Source of the DNA: Corynebacterium freneyi
Lineage (GTDB): Bacteria; Actinomycetota; Actinomycetes; Mycobacteriales; Mycobacteriaceae
Assembly (NCBI RefSeq): GCF_030408835.1
Contig: NZ_CP047357.1
Span: 372,001-436,000 of the forward strand
DNA: 64,000 nt
Direction: 5' to 3'
The notes under the pieces were generated by a model that did no database searches, was not told where the DNA came from, and was given only the letters and a program-made list of their open reading frames with translations. A program made the position numbers and the translations under genes. How positions within the stretch are numbered: position 1 is the stretch's first letter; every line of letters begins with the position of its first letter. Shown piece after piece: positions 7,638 to 16,898 of this stretch.

Positions 7638-8654
7638 TTGATAGATGCAAGTGCGGGGGGAAAGAATCGGCTCCTTTCGACGACGCCGCGCCGGATCGCG
7701 GCGTACCCGCTGATGATGCTGCTGTCCGCGGCGGCCGTCGCCGCGAGTCTCGCGCTCGGGACCGCGCGACTGCCCCTGCCGGACGTGTGGGCGGCCATCC
7801 ACGATTTCGACCCGGAAAACCCCGCCCACGTCATCGTGCGGGAAACGAGGCTCCCGCGGACCCTCGTCGCCGCGATGGGCGGGGCCGGGTTCGCGGTGGC
7901 GGGCGTGGCCATGCAGGCGCTCATCCGCAACCCCCTCGCGGACCCCGGGCTCCTCGGCGTCAACGCCGGCGCCTCCTGCGCGGTGGCTGCCGCCGCGGTC
8001 CTGGGCATCTCCGCACCGGGGGACCAGGTCCGCTGGGCCCTCGCCGGCGCCTTCGCCGTATCCGCGCTGGTGATGTGGCTGGGTACGCTGACGCCCATCC
8101 GGCTGCTGTTGGTCGGGGTCGCGGTGACCTCCATCCTCACCGGCCTGACGACGGCCGCGACGCTCGTCGAACCCCGGGCATTCGACTTGATGCGCGGCTG
8201 GGCCACCGGTTCGGTGGACGGCCGCGGACTGGACGTCGTCGCGGCCGCCGGGCCCATCGTCGGCGCGGGAATACTCGTCGCGTTCGGCTGCGCCCGGGCC
8301 CTGGCCGCGATGCAGCTTGGCGATGAATCCGCGGCGTCCCTGGGAATCGGAATCCCCGGAATCCGTCTGCTCGTCGTGGCCGCGGTGGCGTGCATGGCCG
8401 GCGGCGCGACCGCTGCGGCGGGGCCGATCGCTTTCGCGGGGCTCCTCGCCGCACACATCGCGAGGCTCCTGGTCGGGCCGGATCCGCGCCGCATGATGGG
8501 CGTCGCGCTGTTCGCCGGCGCCGCGCTCCTCATCGTCGCCGACGTCGTCGGCAGGTTCATCGTGCAACCCGCCGAAATGCCCGCCGGGCTGGTGGTCGCG
8601 TTCCTCGGCGGACCGCTGCTGATCGCCCTCGTGCGGCGGAAGGGGATGAAATGA
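7638..8654 (+). CDS. Ferric-siderophore ABC transporter permease, FecCD family (1)
   Basis: A 338-residue polytopic membrane protein of the FecCD/BtuC family. Characteristic parts are RLPRTLVAAMGGAGFAVAGVAMQALIRNPLADPGLLGVNAGA, the family signature just after TM2, and the C-terminal GPIAFAGLLAAHIARLL. About nine or ten hydrophobic segments are visible. It would form one half of the channel that imports ferric siderophore. The start is TTG at 7638, supported by AAGGA at 7624-7628; ATG codons nearby are out of frame. Its stop overlaps the ATG of the second permease (ATGA), so the two are coupled. Confidence 0.9.
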   Translation: MIDASAGGKNRLLSTTPRRIAAYPLMMLLSAAAVAASLALGTARLPLPDVWAAIHDFDPENPAHVIVRETRLPRTLVAAMGGAGFAVAGVAMQALIRNPLADPGLLGVNAGASCAVAAAAVLGISAPGDQVRWALAGAFAVSALVMWLGTLTPIRLLLVGVAVTSILTGLTTAATLVEPRAFDLMRGWATGSVDGRGLDVVAAAGPIVGAGILVAFGCARALAAMQLGDESAASLGIGIPGIRLLVVAAVACMAGGATAAAGPIAFAGLLAAHIARLLVGPDPRRMMGVALFAGAALLIVADVVGRFIVQPAEMPAGLVVAFLGGPLLIALVRRKGMK

Positions 8655-9742
8655 CGGCAAGCACCGTGCCGGGGCGGGCGACCTGGACGGTGGGTTGGCG
8701 CGGCCGACCGGTGCGATTCGAGCGCCGCGCCGTCGTCGTGGCCGCCGTCGCGCTCGCCGGGCTCGCCGTGCTGGCGCTGTTCAGCATGGGCGTCGGCCCC
8801 GCATCCGCGGACCCGCCGACAGTATTGAAGGCGCTGTTCGCGGCCACCGGCGACCCGGCCACCGCCGGCGCCCTGAAATGGCGGACGCCCCGCATCGCCG
8901 TGGCGATCGTGGGCGGCGCCCTGCTGGCGCTGGGCGGCGCGCTCTTCCAGGTGCTCACCCGCAATCCCCTCGGCAGCCCGGACATCATCGGCTTCAACAC
9001 GGGCGCATACACCGGCGCGCTGCTGGCCACGATGCTCCTGCCGCCCAGCCGCGGCAGAAACATCGGCGTCGGCGGCGTCAGCGTGCACGTCGGCGACTAC
9101 GTCCCGGCGCTCGGCGCGTGCCTGGGCGGACTCGCCACAGCCGCCCTGGTCCTCGCACTGTCCGGCGCCCGCGCCCGGGGTGCCGACCACCGGCTCATCG
9201 TCGTCGGCATCGCGACGAGTGCCACCCTCACGGCCGTCAACGCCTACATCATCATGAAGACGGACATCAACTACGCGTCCGCGATGACGTCATGGAGCTT
9301 CGGATCGCTCAACGGGCTCCGCGCTCCCGACGCCGCCCCGCTGATCCTCGCGCTGCTCGCCATCGCCGTGGCGGTCCCCTGGGCGGCGCAGGCGGGGAAG
9401 GCGATGATGTGCGACGACGACGTGGCGACGGCAATCGGGGAACCCGTGCGCCGCACCCGCGTGGCCTTCCTCGTCATCGGGGTCACGGCCACCGCCGTGG
9501 TCACCGCGGTCATCGGCCCCGTCATGTTCGTCGCGCTCGCCGCTCCCCACATCGCCCGCGGGCTGACCCGCTCCGCCGGACTCGCGCTCGTCCCCACCGC
9601 GATCATCGGGAGCCTGCTGCTGCTCGGCGCCGACACCATCGCCCGCGCCGGGAGCATTGAAATCCCCGCGGGCGTGGTCACCATGATCATCGGCGGCGCC
9701 TACTTCTTCAGGTTGCTCCTGGGCGCCCGCGGGCGACGCTGA
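8651..9742 (+). CDS. Ferric-siderophore ABC transporter permease, FecCD family (2)
   Basis: A 363-residue partner of the preceding permease, with the same family marks: LKWRTPRIAVAIVGGALLALGGALFQVLTRNPLGSPDIIGFNTGAYTG and FVALAAPHIARGLTRSAG. FecC/FecD-type proteins form a heterodimeric channel. ATG at 8651 overlaps the upstream stop by four bases. The matching ATPase (18663-19454) and binding lipoprotein (37947-38933) lie elsewhere in the island instead of in this operon. It converges with mbtD, the two stops being 38 bases apart. Confidence 0.9.
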   Translation: MTASTVPGRATWTVGWRGRPVRFERRAVVVAAVALAGLAVLALFSMGVGPASADPPTVLKALFAATGDPATAGALKWRTPRIAVAIVGGALLALGGALFQVLTRNPLGSPDIIGFNTGAYTGALLATMLLPPSRGRNIGVGGVSVHVGDYVPALGACLGGLATAALVLALSGARARGADHRLIVVGIATSATLTAVNAYIIMKTDINYASAMTSWSFGSLNGLRAPDAAPLILALLAIAVAVPWAAQAGKAMMCDDDVATAIGEPVRRTRVAFLVIGVTATAVVTAVIGPVMFVALAAPHIARGLTRSAGLALVPTAIIGSLLLLGADTIARAGSIEIPAGVVTMIIGGAYFFRLLLGARGRR

Positions 9743-9780
9743 GGCCGCCGGGCCGCGGGAACGCGGGGCCGGGGGCCGCG

Positions 9781-12700
9781 TCAGCGGCGCACCCGGAGGT
9801 CCGCGATCGTCGCGGTCGACAGCAGTTCCGAGACCGGGACGTCGACGCCGACGTCGGCCAGCTTCCGCTGCAACTCGATGGCCTGCAGGGACGTGAGACC
9901 GAGCAACACCAGGGCCTTCCCTGGGTCGACCTGGTCCGCGTCGGGGTACCCCAGCACCGAGGCGCACAGCCCGCGGACGTCCGCGGCGGCGTCGTCGCCC
10001 GGCCCCGCGGGAGCGGTGGCGGGTGGGGTGGCGGAGCCGGTGGTTGCGGTGGTGGCGCACGCGGTCGGGGAGACGACGGCGGAGGCCACGTCCCCGTCGA
10101 GGTAAGCCGGCGCCCCCAGCGCGTCGTAGACGCGCCGGAGCATGCCCCAATCGGCCGCCGCGACGACCCCGACCCCGGGCCGCATGCGAATCGCCGCGGA
10201 CACCGCCGTGACCGGGTCGAAAGGCAGCAGCCCGGTGCCCCCGTCGGCGGCACGGACCGCGTCGAAGCCCGGGGCGTCGTTCGAACCGGGCCACAATCCC
10301 CATCGGACGACGCGCCACTCCGGCCGATTGGCGCAATGGGCTTCGGCCGCGGCGACGGCGGCGGCGTAGGCCGTCGTATCCGGGTGCGCCAGCGTCGCCG
10401 CAATCGACGAACTCACCACGACCCGGCACCCCTCGGACAGCGGCAACCGGGCCAGGAGCCGATCGACGGCCGCCGACCGCAACCACGCGGCGTCGGAAAG
10501 CGAATCCGGGGAATCCAGCGACGGGTACGCCGACGCCGCGTGGATCACCGCCGTCGCCGGCCGCCCCACGGCGATGGGGGAAGGATCCGCCGAGATCGCG
10601 CCACCGCGGCTTTCCTCTCCGCCCACGTCGCGGTCCTCGCCCTCGTGCAGATCCACGCGCACGACGTCCATCGGGATCCCGGCGGCCCGTGCCGCGGCGG
10701 CGAGGTCGCGCGGGATGCGCGACGGCTCCCGCGTCAGCAACGTGATCCGGCCCGCCCCCAGGGCGATGAGGGCCCGGACCACGTGCCGCGCGACCTGGCC
10801 GCGGCCACCCGTGACGACGACGTGATCGAGGGCCCCGGCGCCGGCGGGGGACTCCCCGGCGTCGGGCGGACGAAGGCGCGGGACGAAAGTGCCGGAGTCG
10901 CGGACGGCGAGCGCCGCTTCACCGCGGGCGTTCAATGCCGCGACCGCCGCGGAGATGCACTCCGGCGTCATGTCGGGCCCCGGGAGGTCGATGTGCCGGA
11001 ACCTGTACCCGCGCCGCGCCGCGAAGGCCCGCGCCAACGGCACGCACGCCGACTGCGCCGGCGAGGCCTCCGTCCCGTCCACCGCGTGCGCGCCGTACGT
11101 GAGGAAGACGAGCCGGGAGCCGCGCGGCGCGGCGGGCACCTCGTCGAGCGCCTTCCCCGTGGCCCGAATCGCGGTGGCGACGTCCCGGCCGCCGATGTCC
11201 GGCGACGGCGTACCGCACATGATTGTCGACGGCGCATCGTCCGCGGTGGCCCCGGCTTCCGGCAGGCCCTGTCTCCGCGCGGCATCGGCCAACCCCGTGG
11301 CCCACTCCGGCGCGGAACCCGCCTGAAACGGCGACGGCCGCTCCTGGCCCAGGTGCGGCAGCCGCACCCACCTCTCCTCCAGAATGACGGGCGGCGCCGG
11401 CTCGGCGGCGTCCGGGGCCGTGGGGGAAGCGGGGCCGACCCCGGCGCCGGGTGCCCCGGAATCCCCGGGGGAAAACCAAATCCGCGTTTCCGCGAAGGGC
11501 GACGCCGGGAAGTCCGGCGGGAATCCCACGTCGGCGCCGGGCCCGGCCGCCGAAACCGGTGCCAGCCCATTGGCCAACGCCGTCCGCCACCCCTGCGCCC
11601 ACGTTTCGGGCCCGGCCGGGCCCGCACCGTCCGCGGTCGGGATGATCAACGGAGCCGAACCCGGCCGCGCGTGCCGCACGGTCTCGTCGATCGAACGCCC
11701 GATGGTTGCGAGCGCCGACATTTCCACGAACGCGACGTCGCCGTTTCCGGACGCCGCCTCGACGGCGTCGGCGAAGCGGACCGGGTTGCGCACGTTCGCG
11801 TACCAGAATTCCGCCTGGTCGCCGCCGGGCGGAATCGGGGCGCCGCACAATGCCGGGCTGACGCACTCCATGCGCCCCTCCCGGAATCCCGTCTCGCCCA
11901 GCTCCGCGTGGAGCCGCGAGATGAACGGCCCGCGGATCGGCGCCACCGCCGGCGTGTGCGCCGCGTACCCGACCGGCAGGAGCCGCGCGAATCCCCCGGA
12001 CCGCGCGACCTCGTCGATGACGCCGGTCACCGCGTCCCGGGTACCGCCGACGCAGCACAGCGACGGGGCGTTGTGCACGGCGAGCTCCGCGTCGCCCGCC
12101 CACCCCGCGATGGCGGCGCGGCACCTCCGTTCGTCCCAGCCCACCACCGCCATGGCCTGTCGAGGCAGCGCGGCGACCAGCCCGGAGCGCGCCGCGACCA
12201 CCGCGCAGGCGTCGGCGGGGGACGTCATCCCGGCGAACACCGCGGCGGCGATTTCGCCCTGCGAATGCCCGATGGCTGCGTCGACCGGCAGCCCGGCGCT
12301 TTCCCACAGGGCGGCGACGGCCATCATCTGCGTGAACAGCGCGGGCTGAACCGTGGTTTCGTCGACGTCGGCGGACGCGCGAGGATCCAGGAGATAGTCC
12401 CGGACGTCGATGCCGTGGTCGACCGCGAAGCGGCCGATGTACTCGTCCGCCACCTCGCGGACCACCGCGAACTCCCCGTGGAGGGGCGCGAGCAGGCCCG
12501 GGCGCTGTTGGCCCTGGCCGGGGAACACCGCCACCGTCTTCGGCCGCCGCGAAGGAACCGTGGCCGCCGCCACCCGCGGATGCGGGCGCCCCTCCGCGAT
12601 ATGGGCCAGCGCCGAGCGGAGCTCAGCCCCGCCCGAAGCGGACACCACCGCCCGATGCGGGGCGCGGGGGCGGGTGGCGGAAAGAGCATGCGCGACCTGC

Positions 12701-12810
12701 GCGGGCGTCGTCTCCGGACGCCTGCCGAGGTAGGAAAACAGCTGACGCGCCTCGGCGCGGAGCGACTCGGCCGTGCGCGCTTCGAGGACGATTGCGTCGG
12801 TGACGTTCAT
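9781..12810 (-). CDS. mbtD: Polyketide synthase MbtD-like: AT-KR-ACP
   Basis: A 1009-residue protein, about the length of mycobacterial MbtD. Order: a short N-terminal linker; an acyltransferase (FPGQGQQ; nucleophile Ser183 in GHSQGE); a ketoreductase (NADPH motif VVTGGRGQVA near residue 667; SSSIAA and Tyr in AYAAAVAAAEAH); and a C-terminal carrier with Ser974 in LGLTSLQAI. The carrier has Thr where Asp normally precedes the serine (DSL). The AT specificity loop reads YAAH, closer to the methylmalonyl-type YASH than to the malonyl-type HAFH. With MbtC it should add one ketide and reduce it to a beta-hydroxyacyl unit joining two amino acids. ATG at 12810 overlaps the mbtC stop. Confidence 0.88.
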   Translation of the reverse strand: MNVTDAIVLEARTAESLRAEARQLFSYLGRRPETTPAQVAHALSATRPRAPHRAVVSASGGAELRSALAHIAEGRPHPRVAAATVPSRRPKTVAVFPGQGQQRPGLLAPLHGEFAVVREVADEYIGRFAVDHGIDVRDYLLDPRASADVDETTVQPALFTQMMAVAALWESAGLPVDAAIGHSQGEIAAAVFAGMTSPADACAVVAARSGLVAALPRQAMAVVGWDERRCRAAIAGWAGDAELAVHNAPSLCCVGGTRDAVTGVIDEVARSGGFARLLPVGYAAHTPAVAPIRGPFISRLHAELGETGFREGRMECVSPALCGAPIPPGGDQAEFWYANVRNPVRFADAVEAASGNGDVAFVEMSALATIGRSIDETVRHARPGSAPLIIPTADGAGPAGPETWAQGWRTALANGLAPVSAAGPGADVGFPPDFPASPFAETRIWFSPGDSGAPGAGVGPASPTAPDAAEPAPPVILEERWVRLPHLGQERPSPFQAGSAPEWATGLADAARRQGLPEAGATADDAPSTIMCGTPSPDIGGRDVATAIRATGKALDEVPAAPRGSRLVFLTYGAHAVDGTEASPAQSACVPLARAFAARRGYRFRHIDLPGPDMTPECISAAVAALNARGEAALAVRDSGTFVPRLRPPDAGESPAGAGALDHVVVTGGRGQVARHVVRALIALGAGRITLLTREPSRIPRDLAAAARAAGIPMDVVRVDLHEGEDRDVGGEESRGGAISADPSPIAVGRPATAVIHAASAYPSLDSPDSLSDAAWLRSAAVDRLLARLPLSEGCRVVVSSSIAATLAHPDTTAYAAAVAAAEAHCANRPEWRVVRWGLWPGSNDAPGFDAVRAADGGTGLLPFDPVTAVSAAIRMRPGVGVVAAADWGMLRRVYDALGAPAYLDGDVASAVVSPTACATTATTGSATPPATAPAGPGDDAAADVRGLCASVLGYPDADQVDPGKALVLLGLTSLQAIELQRKLADVGVDVPVSELLSTATIADLRVRR

Positions 12811-14138
12811 GACCGCCCCTCTTCCGGAAAGCCCACCAGGGCGTGGGTGACGGTGCCGCTGATTCCCAACGCGGAGATGCCGGCCGTGCGCCAGCCGCCC
12901 CGCGCCGGCCACGGTTCTTCCCCCGCGAGCGCCAGACCGGAACCGGCCCAGTCGATGGCGTCCGACGGTTCCCCCTCGAGGAGATGGCGCGGGATACTGC
13001 CCTCGCGGGCCCCGGCCATAAGGGCGCAGAGGCCGAGGCCGGAAGCCGCCGCCTGGGCGTGGCCCAGATGGCTTTTCGCCGAACGGATCGGGATGCGGCG
13101 CCCGTCCGCCGCGGCGGCGGCCCCGTACGTCGCCCCCAACGCGGCCAGCTCCACGGGATCCCCCGCCCGCGTGCCGGTGCCGTGGGCCTCGACGACGTCG
13201 ACGTCGTCGTACCCCAAGCCGGAAATATCGAGGCAGCGCCGGATGGCCTCTTCGTGGGCGTCGCGATCGGGGACGTGCATCGGCGAACGGCCGCCGCCGT
13301 GCGTCGACGCGGAGGCATGGACGACCGCGATGGGGGTCCTGCCGCCGCCGCGGGCGGAACCGGCCGTCTCCAGGAGAAAAGCCGCGGACCCCTCGGACCA
13401 GACGACGCCCCGATCCTCTTTGCCGAAGGGGCGGCAACGCCCGTTCGCGGCGAGGGCGCCGAGCCGGGAGAACTCCACGAGCATGCCGGGGGAGCACAGC
13501 ACGCTGACGCCGCCGGCGATCATCGTCGGCGCGGCGCCCGACCGGATCATGGCCGCCGCGTGGTCGATCGCCGTGAGCGCGCCGGCGCATCCCGCGTCGA
13601 TGGTCACCGACGGGCCGCGAATGTCGAGCGCGTTGCTGATGCGCCCCGAAATGGTGCTCGCGGAGACTCCGACGAGCAGATCGCCGTGATACTCGCCCGG
13701 AACGCCGAAGCGGGGGCCGTAATCGTCGTGAAGCGCGGCGAATGCCACGCCCGCGTCCCGCAGCCTGTGGTCGCCCGGCCGCAGACCGGCGGCTTGGAAG
13801 GCGCGGAAAGCGCAGCGGACGGCGACGCGCTGGTGGGGGTCGATGAGGGCGGCCTCCCGCGGCGATACGCCGAACGCGGCGGGGTCCCACATCGTCGCCC
13901 CGGGGATCAGGCCGCAGGAATCCGGGATTCGCCCCCACCCCGGCGCATCCCCGAGACGGAGCAATCCTTCGACGTCCCAGCCGCGATCGCGTGGCAGCGG
14001 GCCGAGCGCGTCCGCGTCCCCGGACAGCGTCCCCCACAGCGTCGCCAACGAGGTGGCCCCGCCCGGGGCCTCGAGGGCGACGCCGGTGATCACGATTGCC
14101 CCGTCGTCGGCGAGGAGATCCTTCGGTGCGGCGATCAT
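12807..14138 (-). CDS. mbtC: Stand-alone ketosynthase, MbtC-like
   Basis: A 443-residue beta-ketoacyl synthase, matching MbtC in length and in having no other domain. The catalytic Cys184 lies in TIDAGCAGAL; the two histidines are in EAHGTGTRAGDPVE and KSHLGHAQAAASG. It would extend the peptidyl chain with the unit held on MbtD. ATG at 14138 was chosen because it gives the standard MVIVGxA-type N-terminus (AIVITGVALEAPGG) and overlaps the thioesterase stop (ATGA). Its own stop overlaps the mbtD start. The three genes 14905 to 9781 form one coupled operon. Confidence 0.9.
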   Translation of the reverse strand: MIAAPKDLLADDGAIVITGVALEAPGGATSLATLWGTLSGDADALGPLPRDRGWDVEGLLRLGDAPGWGRIPDSCGLIPGATMWDPAAFGVSPREAALIDPHQRVAVRCAFRAFQAAGLRPGDHRLRDAGVAFAALHDDYGPRFGVPGEYHGDLLVGVSASTISGRISNALDIRGPSVTIDAGCAGALTAIDHAAAMIRSGAAPTMIAGGVSVLCSPGMLVEFSRLGALAANGRCRPFGKEDRGVVWSEGSAAFLLETAGSARGGGRTPIAVVHASASTHGGGRSPMHVPDRDAHEEAIRRCLDISGLGYDDVDVVEAHGTGTRAGDPVELAALGATYGAAAAADGRRIPIRSAKSHLGHAQAAASGLGLCALMAGAREGSIPRHLLEGEPSDAIDWAGSGLALAGEEPWPARGGWRTAGISALGISGTVTHALVGFPEEGRS

Positions 14139-14905
14139 GGGACGGGCACCGCCACGGGGGTGCACGCGCGTCCGAGGAATTCGGCGACCGCCGGCAGCTG
14201 CGTGGACAAATAGAAGTGCCCGCCGCGGAAGAGCGACACCGAGCAGTCGGCCGTCGTGTGCGCGCGCCATCCCCAGAGCCGGGTGAAGGGGACGATCGGA
14301 TCGGAGTCACCGCCCAGAACCGAGATCGGGCACGAAACCGCGGCGTCTTTCCCGCATCCGTAGGAGTCGGTCATGGCGTAATCGGCTCGGAGGGCCCCGA
14401 TCGCCAGGGAGACGAGGTCCGGGTCGGCGAGGATCGCGTCGTCGGTTCCCGCCAGGCCCACCAACCGGTCGATGATCCCCCGGTCGGTCACGGGGTGCCG
14501 GGGCTCCGCCGCGACCGCGTGCGGCGGAACGGCCGCCGAAACGACGAGGTGCGCGACCGGCAATCCCTCGCGCCCGCAGCTCCGGGCGAGCTCGAAGGCG
14601 ACCAGTGCCCCCATGCTGTGGCCGAAAATCACGAGTTCACGCGTATCGGCGGCCGGTTGCGCGGCCAACTCGCGGGCGACGGCGTCGGCGATGTCCGTGA
14701 TTGACCGCGCCGGCGTCCGCCCGATCCGGTCCTGGCGCCCCGGGTACTGGACCACCGAGGGGGTGCACCAGGGCGCGCAAAGGTCGGACAGCTCCCGCTG
14801 CGACGACGCCCCGGCGCCGGCGTGGGGGCAGAGAATCAGGTGCGGCCCCGCGTGGCTGCGGGAAACCGAGAACCTGCGCAACCAATGGTCCTGCGTTGTG
14901 TGCAA
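14135..14905 (-). CDS. mbtT: Type II thioesterase of the siderophore pathway (MbtT-like)
   Basis: A 256-residue alpha/beta hydrolase of the GrsT/TesA/MbtT editing thioesterase family. It shows LILCPHAGAGASS (oxyanion region), nucleophile Ser97 in FGHSMGALVAFELAR, an acid in LGGDSDPIVP and the C-terminal histidine in GGHFYL. Such enzymes remove wrong or stalled acyl groups from carrier proteins. The start is TTG at 14903-14905, supported by GGAG (complement of 14913-14916) seven bases upstream. It is first in the thioesterase-mbtC-mbtD operon and divergent from the IrtA-like gene. Confidence 0.88.
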   Translation of the reverse strand: MHTTQDHWLRRFSVSRSHAGPHLILCPHAGAGASSQRELSDLCAPWCTPSVVQYPGRQDRIGRTPARSITDIADAVARELAAQPAADTRELVIFGHSMGALVAFELARSCGREGLPVAHLVVSAAVPPHAVAAEPRHPVTDRGIIDRLVGLAGTDDAILADPDLVSLAIGALRADYAMTDSYGCGKDAAVSCPISVLGGDSDPIVPFTRLWGWRAHTTADCSVSLFRGGHFYLSTQLPAVAEFLGRACTPVAVPVP

Positions 14906-14977
14906 TGTCAGACTCCGACGTCGTTATCGAGGTGATGGGGCGGAATGAGGGCGCGAAACCGCGCGCAAAAAACAAAC

Positions 14978-14996
14978 TAAGGCTAGCATTACCAAT
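14978..14996 (+). promoter_or_regulatory. DtxR/IdeR-like iron box in the divergent thioesterase/irtA region
   Basis: Bases 14978-14996 (TAAGGCTAGCATTACC core) match the DtxR consensus at about 13 of 19 positions. The site lies midway between the TTG start at 14905 and the ATG at 15042, so it can control both the PKS operon and the ABC transporter operon. Confidence 0.6.
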
Positions 14997-15041
14997 GTTG
15001 TAATGTCGGGCCTTTTTGGCGGGATCTCGGAAGGATGGTTC

Positions 15042-16898
15042 ATGGAGACGGCGGAAACGGCGCGGGACGTGCCGGTGGACGGGGGGACGCGCTCCGGAGG
15101 ACCCCCGGAAGCGGCGCCGGGGCACCGCGAACCCGGGCGTGAGGGACCCGGGCGCGACGAACCGGCCGGGTCGGTTGCGGCCGGATCCCTCGCGGAACTC
15201 ACCGAACCGGTGGCGGGGCAACTTCGGGTGGCCGCCGCGTTGCAGGTCGTGGCGTCCGTCGCCGCAGTGGCGCCGTTGGCGCTCATCGGCGTGATCGGGA
15301 CGCGCCTCGTCGAAGGGCGGACCGTGGGGGCCGGGATTGTGGCGGCGGTCATCACCGCGCTCGCGGTGAGGGCGCTCGCCGAAGCCGCCGCGCTCGCCGT
15401 GTCCCATTCGGCCGACGCACGTCTGCAGCACCATCTGCGGTGGCGGATCGTCACGGCGCTGTCGCGGGCGCCCTTGCGCTGGTTCAGCGCGACACCCTCG
15501 GGCACGGTGCGGCGCGCGGTGACGGACGACGTCGATGAACTGCACTTCCTCGTCGCGCACGCGCGCATCGAGCAAGTCGCGGGAGTGGTGACGCCCTTGG
15601 CGGGGCTCGCCTGGTGCGCCGTCCTCGACTGGAGGCTGGCGCTCGTCGCGGCTATCCCGCTCGTGGCCTACGGTGCTGCGTCCGCGGTGGCCATGCGGGG
15701 GGCGGCGGGGAAAATGGAGCGGATCGCGGAGACACTCGGCACGATGAGCGCGGCCATCGCCGATTTCGTCCACGGCATCGCCGTCGTGAAGATCTTCGGC
15801 ACCCAGAAGACCGCCCACGAGCGGTTCGTGGAGGCCAGCCGGGAGTACCGGGCCACCTACGGGGCCTGGGCGCGGAGCCTCACGATGGGATCCGCGGTGG
15901 CCGGCGTCATGCTCTCGGCCCCCGTGATCCTGCTGATGATGATGGCGTTCGGGCTGTGGTTCATCGGGGCCGGGTGGGTGGGGCCGGTCGAGGTCATCAC
16001 CGCGGCGCTGATCGCGATGGTGATTCCGTCGACCGTCGTGTCCCTGGGGTTCAGCGCCCAATATCGCAGGCAGGCCGAGGCGGCGGCGCAGCGCATAGCC
16101 GACATCCTCCGCGTCGAGGCCCTGCCGGAGGCCCGGGAACCCGCCCGGATCGCCGACGGATCCATCGAGATCGATCGCGTGACGTACCGGTACGGGGATG
16201 GCGCGGCGGTCCTCCGGGACGTGACCCTGTCCGTTCCCGACGGCGCGAAAGTGGCCCTCGTCGGTCCCTCGGGAGCCGGGAAGTCGACGCTGGCGACGCT
16301 CGTCGCGCGTTTCGACGACCCGTCGTCGGGCGCAATCCGGATCGGGGGCGCCGATGTCCGGGACATTCCGCCCGCGCAGCTCAACGACACCGTCGCCTTC
16401 GTGCTGCAGGACACCGAGCTGGTCAGCATGTCCATCGCGGACAACATCCGCCTCGGGCGCCCGGGGGCGACGATCGACGAGATCCGCGAAGCGGCGCGCC
16501 GGGCGCAGGTCCACGACGACATCATGGCGCTTCCCGACGGTTACGCGACGCCCGTCGACTCCGACGCATCGCTGTCCGGGGGACAGCGACAGAGAATCGC
16601 CATCGCCAGGGCGCTGCTGAAGAATGCGCCGGTGGTCATCCTCGACGAGGCCACCGCTTTCGCCGACCCCAACTCGGAGGCGCAAATCCAGCGTGCTTTG
16701 AGCGCCCTTGCGGCGGACTCCACGGTGCTGGTCATCGCTCACCGCCTCCACACCATCGCCCATTGCGACCGGATCGCCGTGCTCGACCGCGGGAAGGTCG
16801 CGGAGTGCGGCACGCATGACGAGCTGCTGGAGCTCGGCGGACTGTACGCCGATCTGTGGGGGCGGCTCAACGCGGACGAAAGGGGCGGGAAGGAATGA
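15042..16898 (+). CDS. irtA: ABC transporter, fused TMD-NBD, IrtA-like without SIP domain
   Basis: A 618-residue half-transporter. After about 50 low-complexity residues come six hydrophobic helices (roughly 60-340), then an ATPase: Walker A GPSGAGKST (Lys414), signature LSGGQ (from 511), Walker B VVILDEAT and switch IAHR. With the next gene it resembles the mycobacterial IrtAB pair, an exporter-fold machine that imports ferric mycobactins. Mycobacterial IrtA carries an N-terminal siderophore-interacting flavin reductase domain; none is present here. ATG at 15042 was chosen over 15003 because GGAAGGA (15029-15035) precedes it. Export of siderophore instead of import is an alternative. Confidence 0.78.
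   Translation: METAETARDVPVDGGTRSGGPPEAAPGHREPGREGPGRDEPAGSVAAGSLAELTEPVAGQLRVAAALQVVASVAAVAPLALIGVIGTRLVEGRTVGAGIVAAVITALAVRALAEAAALAVSHSADARLQHHLRWRIVTALSRAPLRWFSATPSGTVRRAVTDDVDELHFLVAHARIEQVAGVVTPLAGLAWCAVLDWRLALVAAIPLVAYGAASAVAMRGAAGKMERIAETLGTMSAAIADFVHGIAVVKIFGTQKTAHERFVEASREYRATYGAWARSLTMGSAVAGVMLSAPVILLMMMAFGLWFIGAGWVGPVEVITAALIAMVIPSTVVSLGFSAQYRRQAEAAAQRIADILRVEALPEAREPARIADGSIEIDRVTYRYGDGAAVLRDVTLSVPDGAKVALVGPSGAGKSTLATLVARFDDPSSGAIRIGGADVRDIPPAQLNDTVAFVLQDTELVSMSIADNIRLGRPGATIDEIREAARRAQVHDDIMALPDGYATPVDSDASLSGGQRQRIAIARALLKNAPVVILDEATAFADPNSEAQIQRALSALAADSTVLVIAHRLHTIAHCDRIAVLDRGKVAECGTHDELLELGGLYADLWGRLNADERGGKE

Noticed and set aside
15003..15041. ATG 15003 as start of the IrtA-like gene
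   Set aside because: No ribosome binding site, and it sits seven bases after the iron box; ATG 15042 has GGAAGGA at proper distance.
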